Shown piece by piece: positions 1 to 6,762 of a DNA stretch of 47,741 nucleotides. The stretch's first letter is position 1, and every line of letters begins with the position of its first letter. The translations under genes and the position numbers were made by a program. A model generated the notes under the pieces. That model was not told the DNA's origin, searched no databases, and was given only the letters and a program-made list of their open reading frames with translations. Origin of the DNA: a virus; the IMG/VR virus record IMGVR_UViG_3300031825_000390, positions 1-47,741 of that record, one strand, 5' to 3'.

Positions 1-1125
1 TCACTCTTTGGTCGGCGCCACGAGGTGCATGGCGTCGCCCGCGAGGCGCTTGCGGTTCGCCTTCCTGGTGTAGCGGGCGGCCTGCTTGGGGCTCTCCCAT
101 CCATAGATCGCCATGAGCTGATGCTCGGTCGCGCCGTTCTCGGCGGCGATCGTGGCGCCGGCTTTGCGCAGGCCGTGGGCCGAGCACTGCGGCAGGCCGG
201 CTTCGTCGCACCGATCGCGAAACCAGTTTCCAAAGCCGGCGTCGCTGAAGGGCGCCCCGAACTCCGTCACGAGGAAGGTCATGTGGCTTCCGGGCGTGGC
301 GTCTATGACCGCCTGGAGCTGCGGCAGCACGGGGATCTCCCGCTCCTTCACGAGGTGGCGGCGGCCCTTCATCTCCGTGAAGCGCAGCCATCCGTTCCTG
401 ATCATCTGGCGGCCGAGCTGGACCACATCGGAGCGCCTTACTCCGGTGTAGAGGAGAAGCGCGAGCGCGAGACGGGCTTTGGAGCCGAGGGGGTGCCGCG
501 CCTCATATTGCTCGATCTCGTCCACGGTCCATGTGTGCCAGCCGTTACCGGCCGCCGTGAAATAGGGCACGTCGCGGGCAAGGTTGACCGTGATGCCGGG
601 GAGTTCATCGGCGATCGCCCAATTGAACACCTTCCGCAGCACCTTGATTCGGCTGTTGCCGGCTTCCGGCGCGGCGAGCTTGCGATCGCGCAGCACGCGG
701 ATCGCCTTGACCGTGAGTCGATCGAGGGGGAAGTCTGCATAGAAGGTCTTGGCGCCGGGCTCGGTCGGCTCCTCGAACATGCTTTCCAGAATGAGTTTTC
801 GGACGTGGCGGGTGCGCGCGCTGTCGCGCTTGTGGTCCGCGCTCTCGGCCATGAACCGAATGCACATCCACCGGAACGTGCCGGGCTTCGGGGTGCGGTC
901 GCGGGACCGTTCTTCCGTCTCCTCCGGTTCGATTGGTACGGGGGAGAAGGCGCGCGCGATCGCCTCGTCATAGGCCTTGCGGAATTCCGGGGTGCCGGGG
1001 CGCTCGCGGATGCGGATCTTCTTGTGACCCTTGCCGCGCCACACATAGATCCGCACGTTGCCGTGGCGGTCCATGTCCTCATAGACGTATTGCAGCCGGT
1101 CCATCATGGGTGCGCCGCCCGTCAT
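1..1125 (-). CDS. int: Tyrosine-recombinase integrase of prophage A
   Basis: Site-specific tyrosine recombinase that would integrate and excise prophage A. The C-terminal catalytic domain (about residues 200-370 counted from an upstream ATG at 1143) shows the family residues in order: TGVRRSD with Arg about 236, HGLR with His 323 and Arg 326, Trp 349 in YGWE, and nucleophile Tyr 358 in ARYTR. The N-terminal part is a core-binding SAM-like region. I chose the ATG at 1125 because it overlaps the stop of the preceding excisionase-like gene as ATGA, giving 374 residues; 1143 and 1107 are alternatives. It is the last gene of the leftward operon, so it would be expressed with the replication genes after induction. 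Its stop is at the very edge of the window, so attL lies outside. Confidence 0.95.
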   Translation of the reverse strand: MTGGAPMMDRLQYVYEDMDRHGNVRIYVWRGKGHKKIRIRERPGTPEFRKAYDEAIARAFSPVPIEPEETEERSRDRTPKPGTFRWMCIRFMAESADHKRDSARTRHVRKLILESMFEEPTEPGAKTFYADFPLDRLTVKAIRVLRDRKLAAPEAGNSRIKVLRKVFNWAIADELPGITVNLARDVPYFTAAGNGWHTWTVDEIEQYEARHPLGSKARLALALLLYTGVRRSDVVQLGRQMIRNGWLRFTEMKGRRHLVKEREIPVLPQLQAVIDATPGSHMTFLVTEFGAPFSDAGFGNWFRDRCDEAGLPQCSAHGLRKAGATIAAENGATEHQLMAIYGWESPKQAARYTRKANRKRLAGDAMHLVAPTKE

Positions 1126-1373
1126 ACCGCCACCCGTGCCCACGGATCGTCGCGGTTTTCCTCCTGTGCGCCATCGGGCAACGCATCGAACGCAGCGTCA
1201 AGCTTCCTGCGATCCCACACCGTGCGGGAGTTGATCCTCTTCGCCGGCGGCATGCGGCCATCCTTCACCAACTGATCGAAGGTGCCGGCGGACACACCGA
1301 TATAGGCCGCAGCCTCCGTGCGGGAGAGGCCGCGCGGAGGCAGGCTGATCGGGAGAATGTCATGCCGCGCCAT
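1122..1373 (-). CDS. Excisionase-like small HTH protein
   Basis: An 83-residue protein with a MerR/excisionase-type winged helix motif near residues 15-60 (LSRTEAAAYIGVSAGTF followed by a basic wing with KRINSRTVW). Proteins of this kind bind attachment-site arms and steer the integrase toward excision. It sits directly upstream of the integrase and overlaps it by 4 bp (ATGA), the usual xis-int arrangement. The excisionase role is inferred from fold and position; a simple transcriptional regulator of the same fold is the alternative. Confidence 0.8.
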   Translation of the reverse strand: MARHDILPISLPPRGLSRTEAAAYIGVSAGTFDQLVKDGRMPPAKRINSRTVWDRRKLDAAFDALPDGAQEENRDDPWARVAV

Positions 1374-1575
1374 CGCGAGCCCTCCCTTGGTCTTCCGCCG
1401 CCATACGGGCGATCAGCGGCCATGCAGCCGTCAGCTCTTCCACCAGCCGCCGGCCGGCTTCGGCCACCTCGCAGAGATCCTCGATGCGGGTGAAGAGGAG
1501 CATCCGCGCGGCGCTCGTCTCGCCGGCGGCTTCATATTCGGTGACAATGCCGAGGGTGCGTTCAAACGGCGTCAT
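1360..1575 (-). CDS. Hypothetical 71-residue phage protein
   Basis: Small acidic, helical protein beginning MTPFERTLGIV and containing a stretch rich in Glu/Leu (LCEVAEAGRRLVEEL). No recognised domain. The ATG at 1575 was chosen because upstream sequence in this frame reads as out-of-frame SSB shadow. Its 3' end overlaps the start of the excisionase-like gene by 14 bp, so it is translated as part of the leftward operon. A 13-codon ORF (1572-1613) ends in an ATGA overlap with this start and could serve as a leader, but that is speculative. Confidence 0.6.
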   Translation of the reverse strand: MTPFERTLGIVTEYEAAGETSAARMLLFTRIEDLCEVAEAGRRLVEELTAAWPLIARMAAEDQGRARDGAA

Positions 1576-1621
1576 GGCAGCACCGCCGGGGCGAGGATGG
1601 CGATTTTGTCCATGGCGCACC

Positions 1622-2071
1622 TCAGAACGGGATTTCGTCATCCACCCCATCGGCGTGCGCCGGGGCGGCATCGCGGGTGCGGGTGGAGCCATAGGCGTTC
1701 TCATCCGGCGCCGGGGCCTTCTCGGCCCGATCGAGGATGGCGAGATCCCCGCGGTAGGGGCGCATGACGATCTCGGTGGTGTAGCGCTCCACCCCTTGCT
1801 TGTCGGTCCACTTCCGGGTGCCGAGCTGCCCTTCAACGAAGACGTGCGAGCCCTTCTTCAGGAAGCGCTCGGCCACCCCCACGAACGTATCGTTGTAGAT
1901 GACGACGCGGTGCCACTCGGTGCGCTCCCGGCGCTCGCCGGTGGCCTTGTCGCGCCAGCTTTCGGAGGTGGCGACGTTGAGGGTCGCCAGCTTCGAGCCG
2001 GATTGCGTGGTGGCGATCTCGGGATCGCGGCCGAGATGGCCCACGAGGATGACTTTGTTGACGCCGGCCAT
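1622..2071 (-). CDS. ssb: Single-stranded DNA-binding protein
   Basis: OB-fold SSB of 149 residues. The N-terminus (MAGVNKVILVGHLGRDPE) and the core (WRDKATGERRERTEWHRVV, then FVEGQLGTRKWTDKQG) are characteristic of bacterial SSB, and the protein ends in the acidic tail DDEIPF that recruits replication and repair partners. The start at 2071 matches the conserved SSB N-terminus; the 30 bp upstream in frame are not SSB-like. It lies 2 bp after the beta-clamp gene in the leftward operon, so the phage carries its own SSB together with its own clamp. Length is slightly short of chromosomal SSBs, as is usual for phage copies. Confidence 0.95.
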   Translation of the reverse strand: MAGVNKVILVGHLGRDPEIATTQSGSKLATLNVATSESWRDKATGERRERTEWHRVVIYNDTFVGVAERFLKKGSHVFVEGQLGTRKWTDKQGVERYTTEIVMRPYRGDLAILDRAEKAPAPDENAYGSTRTRDAAPAHADGVDDEIPF

Positions 2072-2073
2072 GG

Positions 2074-3249
2074 TTACACTCTCAGGGGCATGACGACCCA
2101 CAGGGCGCCGGCCTCGGCCGGGTTGCGCCAGAGCATGGGATCGCCGGGGGTGGACATCTGGATCTCGACGGCCTCGCCCGGCAGGGAGCGCAGGGCGTCG
2201 AGGGCGTAGCGGGCGGAAAAGCCTATGGCGTAGCCGTCCGCGATCTCGCTGGCGGTGGCGCCGTCCAGCGTCTCGCTGGCTGCCGATCCTTCGTGGCGGG
2301 CGGCGAGCGATATCTCGCCCCCATCCATGCTCATCTTGATCGAGCGCGTCTTGCCGGTGTCCACCGTGACGATGCGTTCGATGGCGCTGGCAAGAGGGGC
2401 CGCCGGCATGGCGAGCGCGGACGTGCCTCCCCTGGGCACCACGCGCTCATAGTCCGGATAGGTGCCGTCGATGAGCTTGCTGCACACCGCCACGGCCTCG
2501 CCCTCGATGAGGACGCGCGACTTGTCGATGGAGATCTTCAGCACGTCCTTCGACTTCGCCCATAGGCTGCAGGCGATGCGGGAGAGGTCCGGCGGGAGGA
2601 TGCCGCCGGCCAAGGCCTCCGAGCCTTCCGGCGCGGGCACCTCGCGCAAAGCGAGCACGTGGCCGTTGGTGGCGACGGCACGGAGCCGGTCACCATGGCG
2701 ATGCAGATAGACGCCGCACAGGTAGAAGCGGGTCACCTCTTTCGAGATTGCGGCATCCACCGCGTCGAGCATGTCGCACAGGGTGGCGGCCTCCAGCGTG
2801 AAAACCGCCTTGCCCTCGCCCACCTGGGGCACGGGATCGAGCGGAGTGCCGAAGGTCGGGAAGTCCACCGCCGGCAGCGTGGCGAGCCGGAAGCGGCTGC
2901 GGCCATAGGAGAGGTGCAGCTCGCCGTCCTTTGCCTTGAAGGTGGCCGTTGCGTTGTCGGGCGCCTTCTTCATGGTGTCGGCGAGGATCTTCGCCGGTAC
3001 GGTGGCCGAGCCCGGTGCCGTCACCTCGGCGGGCACGCGCAGCGTCACGGACTGATCGAGGTTGGTGCTGATCACCAGAAGCTCACCGGTGCCGTCCGCC
3101 TTGCGGCGGGCGTCGATCAGCACGTTGGAGAGGATCGGGATCGTCGTCTTGCCGGGCACCAGCCGCGCGGCATGATCGAGCGCGGCGGACACCACCTTCG
3201 CCGGCAGGCTCGCCGCAAGCTTCTCCTCTGTCAGGACAGAGCTGCGCAT
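2074..3249 (-). CDS. dnaN: DNA polymerase III beta sliding clamp (phage-encoded)
   Basis: A 391-residue beta-clamp homologue: N-terminal domain with ALDHAARLVPGKTTIPILSN, then STNLDQSVTLRVPAEV, central region with FTLEAATLCDMLDAVDAAIS, and C-terminal domain with KLIDGTYPDYERVVP, the classic DnaN signature. The clamp tethers polymerases and other partners to DNA. The ATG at 3249 overlaps the AAA ATPase stop by one base (TGATG), indicating coupled translation. It lies between an AAA ATPase and SSB. A full-length clamp is unusual for a siphophage of this size; whether it loads phage or host polymerase cannot be read from sequence. Confidence 0.95.
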   Translation of the reverse strand: MRSSVLTEEKLAASLPAKVVSAALDHAARLVPGKTTIPILSNVLIDARRKADGTGELLVISTNLDQSVTLRVPAEVTAPGSATVPAKILADTMKKAPDNATATFKAKDGELHLSYGRSRFRLATLPAVDFPTFGTPLDPVPQVGEGKAVFTLEAATLCDMLDAVDAAISKEVTRFYLCGVYLHRHGDRLRAVATNGHVLALREVPAPEGSEALAGGILPPDLSRIACSLWAKSKDVLKISIDKSRVLIEGEAVAVCSKLIDGTYPDYERVVPRGGTSALAMPAAPLASAIERIVTVDTGKTRSIKMSMDGGEISLAARHEGSAASETLDGATASEIADGYAIGFSARYALDALRSLPGEAVEIQMSTPGDPMLWRNPAEAGALWVVMPLRV

Positions 3250-4178
3250 CACGCGGCTCCCTTCCTCGCCGGACGGATCGGCGGCCACGGCAGCGCGGCG
3301 AGCGCCTCCGCGTGGCCCTCGAAGCTCTTCCATAGGGGCGGTTGGCGCAGCTCCGGGTGGGGCGCCACGGCGGCGGTGACGCCGCGCAGCACCTCCACCA
3401 GATCGCCCACCGGCCGGCGGAAGCGCGGGGCGAGCACGATGGCGCGCTTCAGCCCTTCCATGAGCTGGCGCAGGAGGGCAGGGGAGGATCCCGCCGTCAG
3501 GTCCACGAGAAGATCGAGGGTCTCTTCCTCGAACTCGAAGGGCACCCCGTAGCGCTTGAGGATGGCAAAGCGCTCCTCGGCGGCCGGCAGGTCCACCGAG
3601 ATCTGCATGCCGAACCGCCGCCACAGGGCGCTGTCCAGATCCTCCTTGCGGTTCGTGGCGGCGAGGGCGATGCCCTCGAAACCCTCGATCCGGGTGAGGA
3701 GGGTGGTGAGCACCATGTTGCGGTCACGCGACGCAGAGTCCTCGTGGCTGATGCGCTTGCTGCCGATGGCATCGATTTCGTCCAGCAGCAGGACGCAGCT
3801 GCCCCGCACCTGCGCCAGCGCATCGAACAGCTCGCCGAGGTTTGCCGCGCTGGCGTTGGAATACATGGATGTGAGCCGCTCGGCCTGGACGGCCACCAGC
3901 GGCAGGCCGAGGCGGGCGGCGAGGTGGTGCGCGAGCGTCGTCTTGCCGGTGCCGGGCGGGCCGTAGAGGAGGGCGGTGGCGCGGGGTTTCACCCCCACGC
4001 TCTTCAGCTCTGCGCGGGCGTTCAGCTCCAAGAGCCATTCATAGATGGCGATGCGCGGCGCCGCGGCGAGGATGGGCTCTTCCGCGTCTTTGGGATGCAG
4101 GATCTGCGCGAACTTCTCCAGCCGATCGAGGCCGGCGGTGATGTCAGGGCGAGGGGGGCGGCGGGCGGGTTCGCTCAC
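3249..4178 (-). CDS. AAA ATPase, possible clamp-handling or remodelling factor
   Basis: A 309-residue AAA-family ATPase: Walker A GPPGTGKT (residues 73-80), Walker B VLLLDEID (129-136), sensor-1 region AATNR (173-177) and an arginine-finger-like WRRFG (186-190). The N-terminal 60 residues form a helical cap (LDRLEKFAQILHPKD). The fold belongs with FtsH/Cdc48-type AAA modules rather than canonical clamp-loader subunits. It overlaps the downstream clamp gene by 1 bp and the upstream GapR-like gene by 4 bp. Tight coupling to dnaN suggests a clamp-related or replisome-remodelling role, but this is inference from context only. Confidence 0.85.
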   Translation of the reverse strand: MSEPARRPPRPDITAGLDRLEKFAQILHPKDAEEPILAAAPRIAIYEWLLELNARAELKSVGVKPRATALLYGPPGTGKTTLAHHLAARLGLPLVAVQAERLTSMYSNASAANLGELFDALAQVRGSCVLLLDEIDAIGSKRISHEDSASRDRNMVLTTLLTRIEGFEGIALAATNRKEDLDSALWRRFGMQISVDLPAAEERFAILKRYGVPFEFEEETLDLLVDLTAGSSPALLRQLMEGLKRAIVLAPRFRRPVGDLVEVLRGVTAAVAPHPELRQPPLWKSFEGHAEALAALPWPPIRPARKGAA

Positions 4179-5023
4179 GGGCGCGCCTCCCCGTTTCCGG
4201 CCGGCCGGCGCTTCGTGCGCGGCGCCGCCGCCTTCGGGGCCTTGGGCTTGGTGGCCTTCGGCGCCTTGGGTTCCTTGGCCGGCTTCGCCTTGGCCTCACT
4301 CGCCTTGCTGCGCGTCTGCCTCACCAGCGCGTCGAGGCGGGTGGCCGGATCGGCATCCCCGGAACTGGCGGGCGCGGCCTTGCCATCGGCGGCGGCGCCT
4401 TCCGGCTCCTGCGGCTCGAAGGGCAGGGCCTCCTGATCGGGATCCGTGGCGGGCTCGGGAGCTTCCTCGGCGGGCGTGGCGGCAGGCGCGGCGGCGGCCT
4501 TGGCGGTTGCTTTGCCCTTCGGCTTGCGGCGCCACGCTTCCGGGATATCCATCCCGTCCGAGCCCGATGCGGCGCAGAAGCCCTCATCCCACGACGCGCG
4601 GCGCGGGTCGCCGGCGGTATAGGGGTTATCGATGATGCGGGCGCCGTCGCGGTGCGCCTGCGCGCCCTCCTCGCGGGCCTCGGCCGTGGTGCGGCTGCTG
4701 TCCGGCTCCGGCTCGGCGGCGGGCGGGGGCGCGTTCGGATCGTCCGCCATCATGCGATCGCGGGCCGCATCGCCGAGCGGCGTTCCGTCGAGAATGCCGA
4801 CGCCGGCGCAATACATCTCCGTCATGGCGCGCTCGTTGCGGCGCTCTTCGGGGGTCATGCGCCGCAAGGCCATGACGCGGGCGATGTACTTGAGATCGAA
4901 CCCGGCCGACTTCGCTTCGGTCTTCACGTCGCGGATGTCGGCGGCGATTTCCTTCTTGTCCGCTTCGAGCCGCTCCAGCCGCTCGACGTAGGACAGCAAC
5001 TGCCTGTTGATGGCGGGGTTCAT
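4175..5023 (-). CDS. GapR/DUF2312 fused to Rmf-like segment and histone-H1-like tail
   Basis: A 282-residue composite protein. Residues 1-77 are a GapR/DUF2312 domain (coiled-coil LSYVERLERLEADKKEI, then AGFDLKYIARVMALRRM), a nucleoid-associated family in Alphaproteobacteria that binds overtwisted AT-rich DNA. Residues about 116-166 carry the Rmf/CrpP pattern (small residues spaced A..G..A..G, then IDNPYTAGDPRRASWDEGF). Residues about 240-275 are Lys/Ala/Pro-rich (KAPKATKPKAPKAAAPRTKR), like histone H1 tails. The start at 5023 overlaps the HD-domain gene as ATGA; upstream in-frame sequence is Arg/Pro-rich shadow. Its role in phage chromatin, replication or host takeover is unknown. Confidence 0.85.
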   Translation of the reverse strand: MNPAINRQLLSYVERLERLEADKKEIAADIRDVKTEAKSAGFDLKYIARVMALRRMTPEERRNERAMTEMYCAGVGILDGTPLGDAARDRMMADDPNAPPPAAEPEPDSSRTTAEAREEGAQAHRDGARIIDNPYTAGDPRRASWDEGFCAASGSDGMDIPEAWRRKPKGKATAKAAAAPAATPAEEAPEPATDPDQEALPFEPQEPEGAAADGKAAPASSGDADPATRLDALVRQTRSKASEAKAKPAKEPKAPKATKPKAPKAAAPRTKRRPAGNGEARP

Positions 5024-5598
5024 GCGACGCTCCGGAGGGTGGCGGGGAGGTGGATGCGCAGCTCTTCGACAAAGGCTTCCTCGGCCTTCGGCCACGTCTG
5101 CGGGCGGATGCGGGTGCCGAGCGGGCGGCACGGCACAGGCGCGGGTTCGTTCGGGCTCGGCCCCACGTCGCGCCATTCGGTGGCGAAGGCCCTGAGGTCC
5201 GCCTGGTGCACGGCCTCAGCCACATCCGGCGGAGGCGGCCATTGCAGCCCGGCGGCTTCGTGGATGGCGGCATCGGCGCGCGAGACGAGGGCGGCGAGCG
5301 CCTCGCCCCCGCCGAGCGCGCCAAGCGCCTTTTTGAAGGGCGTGGAGATGTCCGCGAGATAGGCCTCGTGCGCGTCGTGCAGCAGGCCATAGGCGCGCAG
5401 GCCCGGCGGCAGCTGCGCCGCAACGAACAGGGAGTGTTGCGCGACGGAATAGAAGGGGCCTGTCGCGCCCACGAAACGGCAGATCTTGGCGAGGTGCGAG
5501 GCGATGTCGCGGAAATGCACGTCGCCGGGGCGGGGATCGAGAAGGTACCACCGCCGGCCCGACGCAGTGGTGATGAAGATGTCGGCGGCGTGGCGCAT
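5020..5598 (-). CDS. HD-domain phosphohydrolase (YfbR-like)
   Basis: A 192-residue HD-superfamily protein. Metal-binding residues are visible: His 55 in YSVAQHS, His 74-Asp 75 in GLLHDAHEAYLAD with Glu 78, and a late Asp about 134 in HQAD. This arrangement resembles YfbR-type 5'-nucleotidases and related phage HD proteins that hydrolyse nucleotides. Such enzymes in phages adjust nucleotide pools or process nucleotide signals. It sits in the leftward early operon, overlapping the GapR-like gene by 4 bp. Exact substrate is unknown. Confidence 0.85.
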   Translation of the reverse strand: MRHAADIFITTASGRRWYLLDPRPGDVHFRDIASHLAKICRFVGATGPFYSVAQHSLFVAAQLPPGLRAYGLLHDAHEAYLADISTPFKKALGALGGGEALAALVSRADAAIHEAAGLQWPPPPDVAEAVHQADLRAFATEWRDVGPSPNEPAPVPCRPLGTRIRPQTWPKAEEAFVEELRIHLPATLRSVA

Positions 5599-5601
5599 GC
5601 G

Positions 5602-5859
5602 CTAGAGGCTCCGCAGGAGGACGATGAAGAGCGCGGCGAGAGCCCCGCCGGCGAGGAAGAGGGGGGCGAAGCGCGCCTCGGCGCGGGGCGGGTCGCCGAA
5701 GCCGACCGGCAGGCGGCGGGGGAGCCGCTGGCCGTGGTGTTCGCCCAAAATGGCAAGGGCTTCGTCCGGGTCGCGCGGTATGCGGCGAAGCGCATCGGGG
5801 GACATGCCGGACTGCGGCCATTGAAGATCGCAAGGGGCGGAATAGACGGGCTGGGCCAT
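5602..5859 (-). CDS. Small protein with C-terminal membrane helix
   Basis: An 85-residue protein: a soluble N-terminal half (YSAPCDLQWPQSGMSPDALR, then a Pro/Arg-rich stretch) followed by one strong hydrophobic helix near residues 64-83 (LFLAGGALAALFIVLL) ending in RSL. It would be a tail-anchored inner-membrane protein. No family recognised. It is the third gene of the leftward operon, 3 bp before the HD gene, so it is an early membrane protein rather than part of the lysis cassette. Confidence 0.7.
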   Translation of the reverse strand: MAQPVYSAPCDLQWPQSGMSPDALRRIPRDPDEALAILGEHHGQRLPRRLPVGFGDPPRAEARFAPLFLAGGALAALFIVLLRSL

Positions 5860-5860
5860 G

Positions 5861-6136
5861 TCAAAGGCCCTCCGCTTTGCCCGCGTCGGCGAGCGCCTGA
5901 AGCGGCTCGGCGGCGAGGATGAGGAGGGCGAGCATCACGTCCGTGTCGCAGGTGACCTGCGCGGCGCCGCGCTTGTGGGCGGCTTCTGTGAGGGTGGTGA
6001 CCTCGTGCAGTCCGCCGCCGACGAGATAAGTCAGGGCGCCCTGCAGGTGCGGGAGGGTCGCGGGCTGGGCGCCGGCCGGGCGCATGCCCGCGCGGATCGC
6101 CGCCGTCTGGCTGGCTGAAGTGAGGGCCTCAGCCAT
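5861..6136 (-). CDS. Hypothetical early phage protein
   Basis: A 91-residue mainly helical protein without a recognised domain. Its C-terminal half (TDVMLALLILAAEPLQALADAG) is hydrophobic and could be a packed helix or interface. It overlaps the upstream small gene by 8 bp and ends one base before the next start, placing it firmly in the leftward operon. No functional clue beyond early expression. Confidence 0.65.
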   Translation of the reverse strand: MAEALTSASQTAAIRAGMRPAGAQPATLPHLQGALTYLVGGGLHEVTTLTEAAHKRGAAQVTCDTDVMLALLILAAEPLQALADAGKAEGL

Positions 6137-6332
6137 GGCCTACGTCTCCGATGAGGCCGAGGCGGAGGCGTGCGGCGGGCAGGAGGCGCTTCACGTCCTC
6201 TGTACGCCAGCCGAGGCGCGCGAGATCGTCTTCGGTTGCCGCGCCCGTCGAGACGTGGAGGTCGCGCAGGTTTGCGACCAACTGGTCAAGGCTGCGGCTA
6301 GGGGAGGTATGGCGTTCGGCGATAAGAGGCAT
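6129..6332 (-). CDS. First gene of the leftward operon, hypothetical
   Basis: A 67-residue protein (MPLIAERHTSPSRSLDQLV at the N-terminus). The segment TEDDLARLGWRTEDVKRLLPAARLRL looks like a small helix-turn-helix of the kind where one helix reads DDLARLGW, but I cannot assign a family. An AAAGGA ribosome site lies about 10 bp before the ATG, and the PL1 promoter about 30 bp upstream, so this is the first early leftward gene. A small regulatory DNA-binding role is possible. Confidence 0.65.
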   Translation of the reverse strand: MPLIAERHTSPSRSLDQLVANLRDLHVSTGAATEDDLARLGWRTEDVKRLLPAARLRLGLIGDVGHG

Positions 6333-6358
6333 GGCCCGCGTCCTTTGTGGAGACGGCT

Positions 6359-6388
6359 ATAGTAGGCATTGCCTACCTTCCATGTCAA
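6359..6388 (-). promoter_or_regulatory. Leftward early promoter PL1
   Basis: On the minus strand: -35 TTGACA (plus 6383-6388), 18-bp spacer, -10 TACTAT (plus 6359-6364). The spacer and the -10 element contain the perfect operator at 6362-6376, so repressor binding would occlude RNA polymerase. It would drive the operon from 6332 to the integrase. The architecture is nearly identical to PR. Confidence 0.8.
6362..6376. promoter_or_regulatory. Operator, perfect palindrome GTAGGCATTGCCTAC
   Basis: Perfect 7-1-7 palindrome overlapping the -10 of PL1. It defines the consensus GTAGGCA-N-TGCCTAC seen in variant form at 6397, 8419 and 8469. It is the likely binding site of the S24-type repressor and/or the Cro-like protein. 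Confidence 0.8.
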
Positions 6389-6396
6389 TTCGATAA

Positions 6397-6411
6397 GTAG
6401 GTAATGCTTAC
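6397..6411. promoter_or_regulatory. Second operator GTAGGTAATGCTTAC, inside a second leftward promoter
   Basis: Imperfect copy of the 15-bp operator 35 bp from the first. On the minus strand it lies between a -35 TTGACT (plus 6412-6417) and a weaker -10 TATCGA (plus 6390-6395, 16-bp spacer), a possible second promoter PL2. Two operators about three helical turns apart fit cooperative repressor binding. Confidence 0.65.
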
Positions 6412-6489
6412 AGTCAACTTAGGTGGCGAACGTTCTTGATTTGTTCCTATCGCTGAGTCAGGGTGTCGCAGCCTCACAGGGAGGAGACG

Positions 6490-6750
6490 ATGGCTCATGT
6501 GACGTACTTCGTGGTGGTGCCCTATAAGCTCGCGAAGCGGGGGCGGCTGGTGGATGGTCAGCCGCAGGCTGCTCAGTCCGCCGACCAGGCGCGGCGGATG
6601 GCGGTTCGTCTGCGAGCGCACAATGATGGTGTTGTGGCATTCTCGCGGTCTGGCGACCCAGAGACCGGCGACTGGGATGATGCCGTAATTCTCCTTTTTG
6701 ATGGGCATGTCCCCAATGAAGTTGTGGGGGCTCTCGTTACGGTTGCGTAA
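6490..6750 (+). CDS. Hypothetical 86-residue protein, rightward from the PL region
   Basis: Begins at an ATG with a clear GGGAGGAG ribosome site; an upstream in-frame ATG at 6463 lacks one. The protein starts MAHVTYFVVVPYKLAKRGRL and contains a short alpha/beta pattern ending in FDGHVPNEVVGALVTVA. No family assigned. It is transcribed divergently from the leftward operon and converges with the repressor, together with the following gene. It could therefore be expressed in the lysogen from a promoter in 6412-6480. Confidence 0.65.
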   Translation: MAHVTYFVVVPYKLAKRGRLVDGQPQAAQSADQARRMAVRLRAHNDGVVAFSRSGDPETGDWDDAVILLFDGHVPNEVVGALVTVA

Positions 6751-6762
6751 GGAAGCGGGGCT

